Positions 57,711-64,000 of a stretch of DNA of 64,000 nt are shown here, one piece after another; position 1 is the first letter of the stretch, and every line of letters starts with the position of its first letter. The stretch comes from Bradyrhizobium sp. CSA112 (GTDB lineage: Bacteria; Pseudomonadota; Alphaproteobacteria; Rhizobiales; Xanthobacteraceae), in assembly GCF_029051645.1 (NCBI RefSeq), contig NZ_JAACFS010000012.1:124001-188000 (forward strand). The letters are read 5' to 3'. The position numbers and the translations under genes are program-made. The notes below the pieces were generated by a model. That model made no database searches, was not told where the DNA came from, and was given only the letters and a program-made list of their open reading frames with translations.

Positions 57711-58436
57711 TCACACCAAGTACTGCCCGCCGTTGATCGTCATGGTCGAGCCGGTGATGCCGCTTGCCTCGTCGGCAGCCAGGAACACCACTGCGCGGGC
57801 AATCTCTTCGGGCTCGCCGAGACGATTGATCGGGATCAGCGGCAGAATGCTCTTCTCCAGCACGTCCTTAGGCACCGCCTGCACCATCTCGGTGTTGATG
57901 TAGCCGGGGCAGATCGCGTTCACGGTGATGCCGCCCTTGGCGTTCTCCAGCGCGAGCGCCTTGGTGAAACCGATGTCGCCGGCCTTGGCCGCGGAATAGT
58001 TGACCTGGCCGAACTGGCCCTTCTGGCCGTTGATCGAGGAGATGTTGATGATGCGGCCGAACTTGCGAGCGCGCATGCCCTCGATCACCGGGCGCGTCAT
58101 GTTGAACAGCGAGCCGAGATTGGTGTTGATGACCGCGTTCCACTGATCGAGCGTCATCTTGTGGAAGGCGCCGTCCTTGGTGATGCCGGCATTGTTGACG
58201 AGCACGTCCACGGGTCCGAGATCGGCCTCGACCTTCTTGATGCCTTCGGCGCAGGCATCGAACGAAGAGACGTCCCATTTATAGACGGGGATGCCGGTTT
58301 CGGATTTGAATTTCTCGGCGGCGGCATCGTTGCCGGCGTAGCTCGCCGCAACCTTGTAGCCTGCAGCTTTCAGCGCCTTGCTGATCGCCGCGCCGATGCC
58401 CCTCGTACCCCCAGTAACCAATGCAACACGTGCCAT
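57711..58436 (-). CDS. phbB: Acetoacetyl-CoA reductase
   Basis: A 241-residue short-chain dehydrogenase: VTGGTRGIGAAISKAL (NADPH site), NNAG at 81-84 and the triad Ser134, Tyr147, Lys151 (NISS ... NYSAAK). The PhbB-specific INGQKGQFGQVNYSAAKAG stretch is present. It makes (R)-3-hydroxybutyryl-CoA for polyhydroxybutyrate. phbA lies upstream on the same strand, but a hairpin lies between them. Confidence 0.95.
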   Translation of the reverse strand: MARVALVTGGTRGIGAAISKALKAAGYKVAASYAGNDAAAEKFKSETGIPVYKWDVSSFDACAEGIKKVEADLGPVDVLVNNAGITKDGAFHKMTLDQWNAVINTNLGSLFNMTRPVIEGMRARKFGRIINISSINGQKGQFGQVNYSAAKAGDIGFTKALALENAKGGITVNAICPGYINTEMVQAVPKDVLEKSILPLIPINRLGEPEEIARAVVFLAADEASGITGSTMTINGGQYLV

Positions 58437-58545
58437 GTCGTAGTCCTCCTTGGTGGTCTTCTTTCTATGCCGGAATTGTCCCGGTCTTTTGACGAAGCTC
58501 TGCCTTTGGTTTGAAGCGTTGTTGAAAACGCTTGCGCAAGATGAA

Positions 58546-58572
58546 AAATGCCCGGCGCGAGACCGGGCATTT
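58546..58572 (-). terminator. Hairpin between phbA and phbB
   Basis: A 10-bp stem AAATGCCCGG / CCGGGCATTT with a 7-base loop; on the minus strand TTTTTCATC follows. It is a plausible terminator or attenuating structure after phbA, leaving phbB to readthrough or its own promoter. Confidence 0.7.
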
Positions 58573-58643
58573 CATCTTTACCAATTCGAGCGTCGGTTAC
58601 GAGATGATCTTTTCATCATTCAACCGATCACGCTGCCTTTAGT

Positions 58644-59822
58644 TCAGTCGCGTGCAATGCACATCGCGATGCCCATGCCGCCGCCGATGCAGAGCGTGGC
58701 GAGGCCTTTCTTGGCGTCACGCTTCTGCATCTCGTGCAGCAGTGTGACCAGCACGCGCGCGCCCGACGCGCCGATCGGGTGACCGATCGCGATCGCGCCG
58801 CCGTTGACGTTGACCTTGCTGGTATCCCAGCCGAGGTCCTTGTTGACCGCACAGGCCTGCGCCGCGAACGCCTCGTTGGCCTCGATCAGGTCGAGGTCGC
58901 CGACGCTCCAGCCGGCGCGCTTCAGGGCGGCGCGCGAGGCCGGGATCGGACCGGAGCCCATGATCTTGGGATCGACGCCAGCCTGGCCCCACGACACGAT
59001 GCGGGCGAGCGGCTTCTTGCCCTGCTTGGCCGCTTCCTTGGCGGTCATCAGCACGACGGCCGCCGCACCGTCATTGATGCCCGACGCGCTACCGGCGGTC
59101 ACGGTGCCGTCCTTCTCGAAGGCCGGCTTCAGCTTGGCCATCGACTCCAGCGTCGCGCCGTGGCGGGGATATTCGTCGGTGTCGACCACCACGTCGCCCT
59201 TGCGGGTCTTGATGGTTACGGCGACGATCTCGTCCTTGAACTTGCCGGCCTTCTGCGCGGCCTCGGCCTTCTGCTGCGAGTTGACGGCGAACTCGTCCTG
59301 CTGGGCGCGGGTGATCTGCCACTGCCTGGCAACGTTCTCGGCGGTGTTGCCCATGTGATAGCCGTTGAAGGCATCCCACAGGCCGTCCTTGATCATGGTG
59401 TCGACCAGCTCCAGGCCGCCCATCTTGACGCCGCCACGCAAGTATTGGGCATGCGGGGCCATGCTCATGGATTCCTGGCCGCCGGCGACGACGATCGAGG
59501 AATCGCCGTTGAGCAGGGCCTGATAGCCAAGCGCGACCGAGCGCAGGCCGCTTCCGCAGAGCTGGTTGACGCCCCAGGCCGGGCTCTCGACTGGAATGCC
59601 GGCGTTGATCGAAGCCTGGCGGGCCGGGTTCTGGCCCTGCGCCGCGGTGAGGATCTGGCCCATGATGACTTCGGAGACCTGGCCCGGCTCGACGCCCGCG
59701 CGCTCCAGCGCAGCCTTGATAGCGACGGCGCCGAGATCATGGGCCGGGGTGGTGGCGAACGCGCCGTTGAAGCTGCCGACCGGGGTGCGAGCGGCGCTGA
59801 CGATGACGACATCGTCTGACAT
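58644..59822 (-). CDS. phbA: Acetyl-CoA acetyltransferase (beta-ketothiolase)
   Basis: A 392-residue thiolase with Cys89 (NQLCGSGLRSV), His348 (IGHPIGASGAR) and Cys378 (LCIGGGMG) in their usual places. It condenses two acetyl-CoA to acetoacetyl-CoA for PHB. The ATG at 59822 is preferred over one at 59828 because the AAGGAG ribosome binding site is 6 bases from it. It is divergent from phaR. Confidence 0.96.
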   Translation of the reverse strand: MSDDVVIVSAARTPVGSFNGAFATTPAHDLGAVAIKAALERAGVEPGQVSEVIMGQILTAAQGQNPARQASINAGIPVESPAWGVNQLCGSGLRSVALGYQALLNGDSSIVVAGGQESMSMAPHAQYLRGGVKMGGLELVDTMIKDGLWDAFNGYHMGNTAENVARQWQITRAQQDEFAVNSQQKAEAAQKAGKFKDEIVAVTIKTRKGDVVVDTDEYPRHGATLESMAKLKPAFEKDGTVTAGSASGINDGAAAVVLMTAKEAAKQGKKPLARIVSWGQAGVDPKIMGSGPIPASRAALKRAGWSVGDLDLIEANEAFAAQACAVNKDLGWDTSKVNVNGGAIAIGHPIGASGARVLVTLLHEMQKRDAKKGLATLCIGGGMGIAMCIARD

Positions 59823-60141
59823 GGACATCTCCTTATGGGGTTTCTTGGGCTTGAGGTTTCTTCGACGGCGGGCGGGCCGGATGCCGGGCCTGTCTCTCAC
59901 CTTATCCTGTTAACCTCGTCCACCCATGTCAATCGGCCACGGCCCAAATTCCTGCCGCGGCGCATTCAAATTGATCCACGTGAGGGTTTCCATAGCAGCG
60001 TCCATGCCTTGGAATTAACCGTGCCGCACAAAACGGTAGCCGAACCGCATTGAAAATGCTTACTTTGCTGCGTTGCGTTGCTCGTCTGCCCGTCGGCGAT
60101 GCCGTCGGGTTCCCCCGCTCTCGGTGTCGATGTGTGAGCTT

Positions 60142-60741
60142 ATGGCAAAGTCAGACCAACCTACGACCATCAAGAAATATGCTAACCGGCGGCTCTATAA
60201 TACCGGCACCAGCACCTATGTGACGCTCGAAGATCTCGCAGCGATGGTGAAGGAAGGCGAGGATTTTCTCGTCTATGACGCCAAGACCGGCGATGACATC
60301 ACCCGTCAGGTGCTGGCGCAGATCATCTTCGAGCAGGAAAACAAGGCCGGACAAAATCTGCTGCCCACCACTTTCCTGCGGCAGTTGATCCGCTTCTACG
60401 GCGACAGCATGCAGATGGTGGTGCCGAAATATCTGGAGCAGTCGATCGACACGCTGACGCGCGAACAGGAAAAATTCCGCAAGCAGCTTACCAACACGTT
60501 CAGCGGAACGCCGTTTGCCCCGCTCGAAGAACATGTCCGCCGCAACATGGAATTGTTTCAGCAGACGTTTTCGATGTTCAAACCGTTCGTGCCGCCGCGC
60601 CCCGGATCGACTTCGTCCGAGCCGGAGAAGGCGCCGGAGCCCGCACCCGACGAAGACAACATCGACGACCTTCGCCGCCAGATGAAGGACATGCAGGAAC
60701 GCCTCGAGCGCATGTCGAAAGAGCCGAAGAAGGAAGAGTAG
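60142..60741 (+). CDS. phaR: Polyhydroxyalkanoate synthesis repressor PhaR
   Basis: A 199-residue protein with the PHB/PHA accumulation regulator DNA-binding domain (IKKYANRRLYNTGTSTYVTL ... VYDAKTGDDITR), a central PHB-accumulation repeat region (QLIRFYGDSMQMVVPKYLEQ) and an acidic Pro-rich tail with a helical end. It represses phasin and PHB genes and is released by binding nascent PHB granules. It is divergent from phbA, 319 bp away, a region where its own operator may lie. Confidence 0.93.
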   Translation: MAKSDQPTTIKKYANRRLYNTGTSTYVTLEDLAAMVKEGEDFLVYDAKTGDDITRQVLAQIIFEQENKAGQNLLPTTFLRQLIRFYGDSMQMVVPKYLEQSIDTLTREQEKFRKQLTNTFSGTPFAPLEEHVRRNMELFQQTFSMFKPFVPPRPGSTSSEPEKAPEPAPDEDNIDDLRRQMKDMQERLERMSKEPKKEE

Positions 60742-60758
60742 AGAGGGCTCAGTCCCTC

Positions 60759-60879
60759 GTCGTCCCCGCGAACGCGGGGACCCATAGCCACCGGCTGTTG
60801 TTGTTACTGAAGATCTCTACGTCCATCGCCTCACCGATAGGCCGCAGCGTATGGGTCCCCGCGTTCGCGGGGACGACGG
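60759..60879. repeat. Palindromic repeat, family B, copy 6
   Basis: GTCGTCCCCGCGAACGCGGG and CCCGCGTTCGCGGGGACGAC arms, a GC-rich variant of the B termini. It lies between the convergent phaR and EAL-domain genes. Confidence 0.88.
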
Positions 60880-60906
60880 AGAGATTTTTTCAACGCGAGA
60901 AGACGA

Positions 60907-62598
60907 TCAGCCCGCCGCCGGCAGCGCCGCATCTCCCGCCATGGCCCACGGCCGCTGCGGCGAGGCCAGCCCGATCAGGCGGCCCTGGATGTAATCGCAG
61001 CCCCATTCGCGCAGCATCACGGCGGCTTCTTCGTCCTGCACCCATTCCGCGACAGTCTTGATCTGCAGGCGGTTCGCCAGATCGATCAGCGTATGCACGA
61101 AAGCGCGGTCGTCCGCGGAGCGTGCGATGTTCTGCACAAAGGCGCCGTCGATCTTCACGATGTCGACGCCGAGCTTGCGCAGGTTTCGGAATGATGTGTA
61201 GCCGGCGCCGAAATCGTCGATCGCAATCTGGCTGCCGAAATTCTTCAAGCGGGTCACGAAGCCGCGGACGTCGTCGATGTCCTGGATCGCCACCGTTTCG
61301 GTGATTTCGACGATCAGCCGTTCGCCGGCGCCGGGATGGGCGCGCATCAGCGATTCGATTCCGGTCCACCAATCCGGGTCCATCGTGGTGTCGGGCGAGA
61401 TATTGAGGCTGAGCCGCACGTTCGGCGACGCCGCGAGTTCGGCGATCGCAAGTTCGAGTACGCGATGGTCGACCAGCCGGATCAGGCCCAATCGCTCGGC
61501 GACCGGAACGATGTCGGGTGCCAGCAGCGCCTGGCCGTCCGCCTGCTCCATCCGCACCAGGCACTCGTAGAACGCCGGCTGCCGCGAGCGCGCTTCGACC
61601 ACCGGCTCGAACGCCGTGACGATGCGGCGCTCGTTGAGCGCGGTGACGATCTCGTCGGTGACGCGGATGTTGACGCGGCGCTGGGCGTCGCGTTCGACAT
61701 TCGGCCGCCATAGCGAGAACGATCCGGCGCGGCGGCGCTTGGCGCCGTCGAGCGTTTCCTGGGCGCGATTGATCGCCTCATCGGCGTTGCGGGCGTAGCG
61801 CGGGATGGTGATCGCGCCGATCGAGGCCGTCACCGAGACCGGGCCGGATTTGGTCGGGATTACCTCGTCGCGGATCCCCGCCAGGAAGCGCTCGGCTGCG
61901 ATATTGGTGTCGTCGACGGTGCAGTTCCTCAAGATCAGCCCCAACTTGTTGCCGGAGAACCGCCCGAGCAGGTCGCCGGCCCGCAGCTTGGCGCGGATCC
62001 GCTTTCCGACTTCGGCGATCACGGCGTCCGCCACGTCGAAGCCAAAGGCATCGTTGACGCGCGCCAGATGATCGATACCGATCAGCATGAAGGCGGAAGA
62101 CGATCGGAAACGCATGGTTTCTTCGATCGATTCCGCCAGTGAGGCGATGAGATGCGTGCGATTGAGTTCACCGGTCAGCGGATCGTGCCGCGACAGCCGC
62201 ATGAGCTGCTCGTCGCGGGCGTGGCGCTCGTTGTTGATACGGACGATGCCTTGCGCGCGCACCGGTTTGCCGTCGGGCCCTGCAAACCAGCACCCGGTTT
62301 CCTCGATCCAGAGCACCGGCGCCGAGGCGGAAGCCCGCACGCCATATTCGATCCGGTAGGCGACGCCTTCGCCGCCCCGCGCCGGCGCTGATTGCGCGAG
62401 CGCGTCCGTGCGGACCGAACGGAATGGCTCGATCAGCTTGGCGAAGGCTGTGCCGCTTGTCAGTGCTTCCGCCGGGATGTCGGTGAAGACTGAGCCTACA
62501 TTGTCGCTCCAGGCGATAGCGTCCGCTGTCAGGTCCCAGACGAAGGCCGCCTGGCCCAGCGAGGCAAGGATGCTGGAGGCTTGCGGGACAGAGAGCAT
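60907..62598 (-). CDS. PAS / degenerate GGDEF / EAL domain protein
   Basis: A 563-residue cytoplasmic protein with no membrane segment. An N-terminal PAS-like domain (about 1-130) is followed by a GGDEF domain whose active motif is SGNKL instead of GGDEF, so it should not make c-di-GMP. The EAL domain keeps its key residues: ExLxR as ECLVR, then NISP, EITET, DDFGAGYTSF, VKID, an AEWVQ Glu and QGRLIG. It is therefore a probable c-di-GMP phosphodiesterase with a regulatory GGDEF remnant. The trigger is unknown. Confidence 0.87.
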   Translation of the reverse strand: MLSVPQASSILASLGQAAFVWDLTADAIAWSDNVGSVFTDIPAEALTSGTAFAKLIEPFRSVRTDALAQSAPARGGEGVAYRIEYGVRASASAPVLWIEETGCWFAGPDGKPVRAQGIVRINNERHARDEQLMRLSRHDPLTGELNRTHLIASLAESIEETMRFRSSSAFMLIGIDHLARVNDAFGFDVADAVIAEVGKRIRAKLRAGDLLGRFSGNKLGLILRNCTVDDTNIAAERFLAGIRDEVIPTKSGPVSVTASIGAITIPRYARNADEAINRAQETLDGAKRRRAGSFSLWRPNVERDAQRRVNIRVTDEIVTALNERRIVTAFEPVVEARSRQPAFYECLVRMEQADGQALLAPDIVPVAERLGLIRLVDHRVLELAIAELAASPNVRLSLNISPDTTMDPDWWTGIESLMRAHPGAGERLIVEITETVAIQDIDDVRGFVTRLKNFGSQIAIDDFGAGYTSFRNLRKLGVDIVKIDGAFVQNIARSADDRAFVHTLIDLANRLQIKTVAEWVQDEEAAVMLREWGCDYIQGRLIGLASPQRPWAMAGDAALPAAG

Positions 62599-62832
62599 CA
62601 GGACGCCTCGATTCGGGACACCGCCGGGTGATTCCCTTAAGCTTTTAGGATAGTGGCTGTTCGGAACGAGAGGCTAGGCTAAGTTCATAAATAATCCGGA
62701 AACCATGTTTCACAGACTTCCCGCGCCAGAGGGGAACGGATCGGAAGGGAACGGCATAGGCCTTGCGAGGTCAGATCGCAGGTGGGGCGGAACGTCCCAA
62801 AACGTGACAGATTAGCCCGGTTGCGGTGTGCG

Positions 62833-63120
62833 ATGCTGGATATCGATCGATCAGAGGAAATTTTGGACGGCGAGTTCGCCAATCTCGACGAGCCGGCCTG
62901 CGTCGAGCTGGTGCCGGTAACCCAGTCCGTGCACTGGTCACAGAGAGCGGCCACGCCGCGGCCCGATCCAACCTTCCTCGCGCAGTTGATCGCAACCGCC
63001 GACCAGGCACCGCAAACCCGCAGCCTGAGACGGGCCTCGCCGGCGGATGCGCAGACGGCCTATGGCGCCAGCCAGATCCGGCGCTGCGGCATCGGCTTCC
63101 GGACGCGGCAAACCATCTAG
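62833..63120 (+). CDS. Hypothetical protein, 95 residues
   Basis: The frame starts MLDIDRSEEILDGEFANLDE at an ATG at 62833. It is soluble, with an acidic first third, a VPVTQSVHWSQ stretch and a basic C-terminus (LRRASPADAQTAYGASQIRR). I do not recognise the family. It is convergent with the next gene, with the stop codons one base apart. The 62599-62832 gap to the EAL gene shows nothing I can name. Confidence 0.55.
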   Translation: MLDIDRSEEILDGEFANLDEPACVELVPVTQSVHWSQRAATPRPDPTFLAQLIATADQAPQTRSLRRASPADAQTAYGASQIRRCGIGFRTRQTI

Positions 63121-63121
63121 A

Positions 63122-63904
63122 TCAGCTCTGAGGCGTGTCCGGCTTTTCCGGCTTGTCCGGTGATGGCGGAGAGCCCGGCTGAATGCCGGGCGACGGGACT
63201 TCGGGCGACGGGACTTCCGGTGAAGGCGTTTTCGGCGAGGGCGCCTCGGGTACGACCGAGGCCGCCTCGCGCGCGACAGCAGGCTGCGCCGGTTTCGGTT
63301 CGACGGCAGGCTGCGCCGGTTTCGGTTCGGGGTGATCCTGCAGCACGGATTCGGCGACCGATGTTGCCGCTGGTACCGCTGGCGCGGCAGGCGCAGGCGG
63401 AGCTGCCGGTGCGGGCGCCGGTTTGGGCTCAGCCGCAGGCGCTGCCTCGACTTTTTCGACTTTTTCGACTTTTTCGGCCTCGGCTTCCTTTGCCACACGC
63501 GCCGCCGCAGGCGTAGGCGCCGCCGCTACCGCGACAGCACGGCGCCGCGTGCGCAAGGCGAGGCCGGAGAGGAAATCCACCAGCGACAGCGCCGTCAGCA
63601 GGAAATAGGTCGAAGTGCCGAATTTCGGCCACAGCATGAATTCGGCCGCGGCCGCGCCGAACACGATCAGCGACAGCAGATGGTCAGTCAGGTACTTCGC
63701 ACCGGGCCGCGCGCCCTTGATGACCTCGGCGAGCAGCAGCAGGATGGCGAGCGTAAGCAGCACGTCGCTCAGCGTCACCGTCCATTCCGCGCCCGACATC
63801 AACGTCAGCTTCACCAGCGGATCGGTGAAGGCAACGGTGGGCATCAGGAAGACGATGATGTTGTAGATCGCGAGCGGAATCAGAAGCAGCGGAAAACCGA
63901 CCAT
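63122..63904 (-). CDS. Membrane protein with long repetitive Pro/Ala-rich tail
   Basis: A 260-residue protein from the ATG at 63904. The first 120 residues hold four hydrophobic segments (FPLLLIPLAIYNIIVFLM and others). The C-terminal 140 residues are low in complexity and contain tandem repeats: EKVEKVEKVE, PKPAQPAVEPKPAQPAV and PSPEVPSPEVPSP. I do not recognise the family; the N-terminal half resembles conserved small membrane proteins of Bradyrhizobium. The tail is probably periplasmic or cytoplasmic disorder. The last 96 bases of the window show nothing further. Confidence 0.7.
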   Translation of the reverse strand: MVGFPLLLIPLAIYNIIVFLMPTVAFTDPLVKLTLMSGAEWTVTLSDVLLTLAILLLLAEVIKGARPGAKYLTDHLLSLIVFGAAAAEFMLWPKFGTSTYFLLTALSLVDFLSGLALRTRRRAVAVAAAPTPAAARVAKEAEAEKVEKVEKVEAAPAAEPKPAPAPAAPPAPAAPAVPAATSVAESVLQDHPEPKPAQPAVEPKPAQPAVAREAASVVPEAPSPKTPSPEVPSPEVPSPGIQPGSPPSPDKPEKPDTPQS

Positions 63905-64000
63905 GGGTATCGCGCCTTCCTAGGAAAACCGGAATGTCCCCGGCGAAGCATCGCTTCGCCTTAGGGAACCTTTGGCCCACTCGTTGGCCAGATTCGGGCG

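Overview
The window is GC-rich chromosomal DNA from an alphaproteobacterium of the Bradyrhizobium / Rhodopseudomonas type (Nitrobacteraceae). Evidence: the PHB gene trio phbA-phbB-phaR, cobS/cobT chelatase genes beside a DnaJ-like gene and bolA, an alphaproteobacterial DUF4167 protein, a DUF2336 protein, and many copies of palindromic intergenic repeats of the kind that litter Bradyrhizobium genomes. The species cannot be fixed from sequence reading alone. No rRNA, tRNA or CRISPR array was recognised.

Layout. 1-4.5 kb: 5' part of a SUV3-like RNA helicase gene (runs off the left edge), a DUF3108 exported protein, and rpmB with a clear promoter and terminator. 4.55-8.17 kb: an A/T-richer islet carrying a three-gene ABC-three-component (ABC-3C) conflict system: nuclease-like effector, small middle component, DUF3732-type ABC ATPase. 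Its right end abuts the last codons of a RelE/HigB-like toxin gene, followed by the frameshifted antitoxin gene. 8.6-12.9 kb: DUF2235 hydrolase, DUF2336 protein and an old-yellow-enzyme reductase, separated by repeats. 13-21.6 kb: phytase-like esterase, cobT, cobS, DedA protein, a divergent pair of citrate synthase genes (one with a MerR-like DNA-binding domain), DnaJ-like gene and bolA. 21.8-29.9 kb: CBS-domain membrane protein, aroK-aroB, a 48-residue membrane peptide, xerD, accA and a lipoprotein L,D-transpeptidase.

30-38.7 kb: a large membrane protein with a spermidine-synthase-like domain, secA, a parvulin isomerase, argJ and mutT. A 58-bp piece of secA lies on the far side of the membrane-protein gene, as though that gene arrived with a local duplication. 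38.85-41 kb: a second accessory insertion (IS5-type transposase relic, GNAT acetyltransferase, GFA protein), also flanked by a duplicated gene 3' end, here that of a methyltransferase. 41-46.8 kb: methyltransferase, comF-grxC-nitrilase-DUF1178 operon, EamA transporter, ubiG and a PH-domain protein. 46.9-53 kb: lysC, ptsP, prfA, prmC. 53-56.6 kb: DUF4167 gene with a 487-nt gene-free leader, a methyltransferase, gloB and a cupin. 56.7-64 kb: EamA transporter, phbB, phbA, phaR, a degenerate-GGDEF/EAL protein and two unrecognised genes.

Most of the window is housekeeping: translation and its termination (rpmB, prfA, prmC), export (secA, parvulin), amino acid and aromatic biosynthesis (argJ, lysC, aroKB), fatty acid start (accA), quinone (ubiG), cobalamin (cobST), storage polymer (phbAB, phaR) and nitrogen phosphotransfer (ptsP). 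The parts most worth attention are the ABC-3C islet with its disrupted toxin-antitoxin neighbour, the two accessory insertions bounded by duplicated gene ends, and the HTH-citrate synthase pair with tandem palindromes in the shared promoter region.
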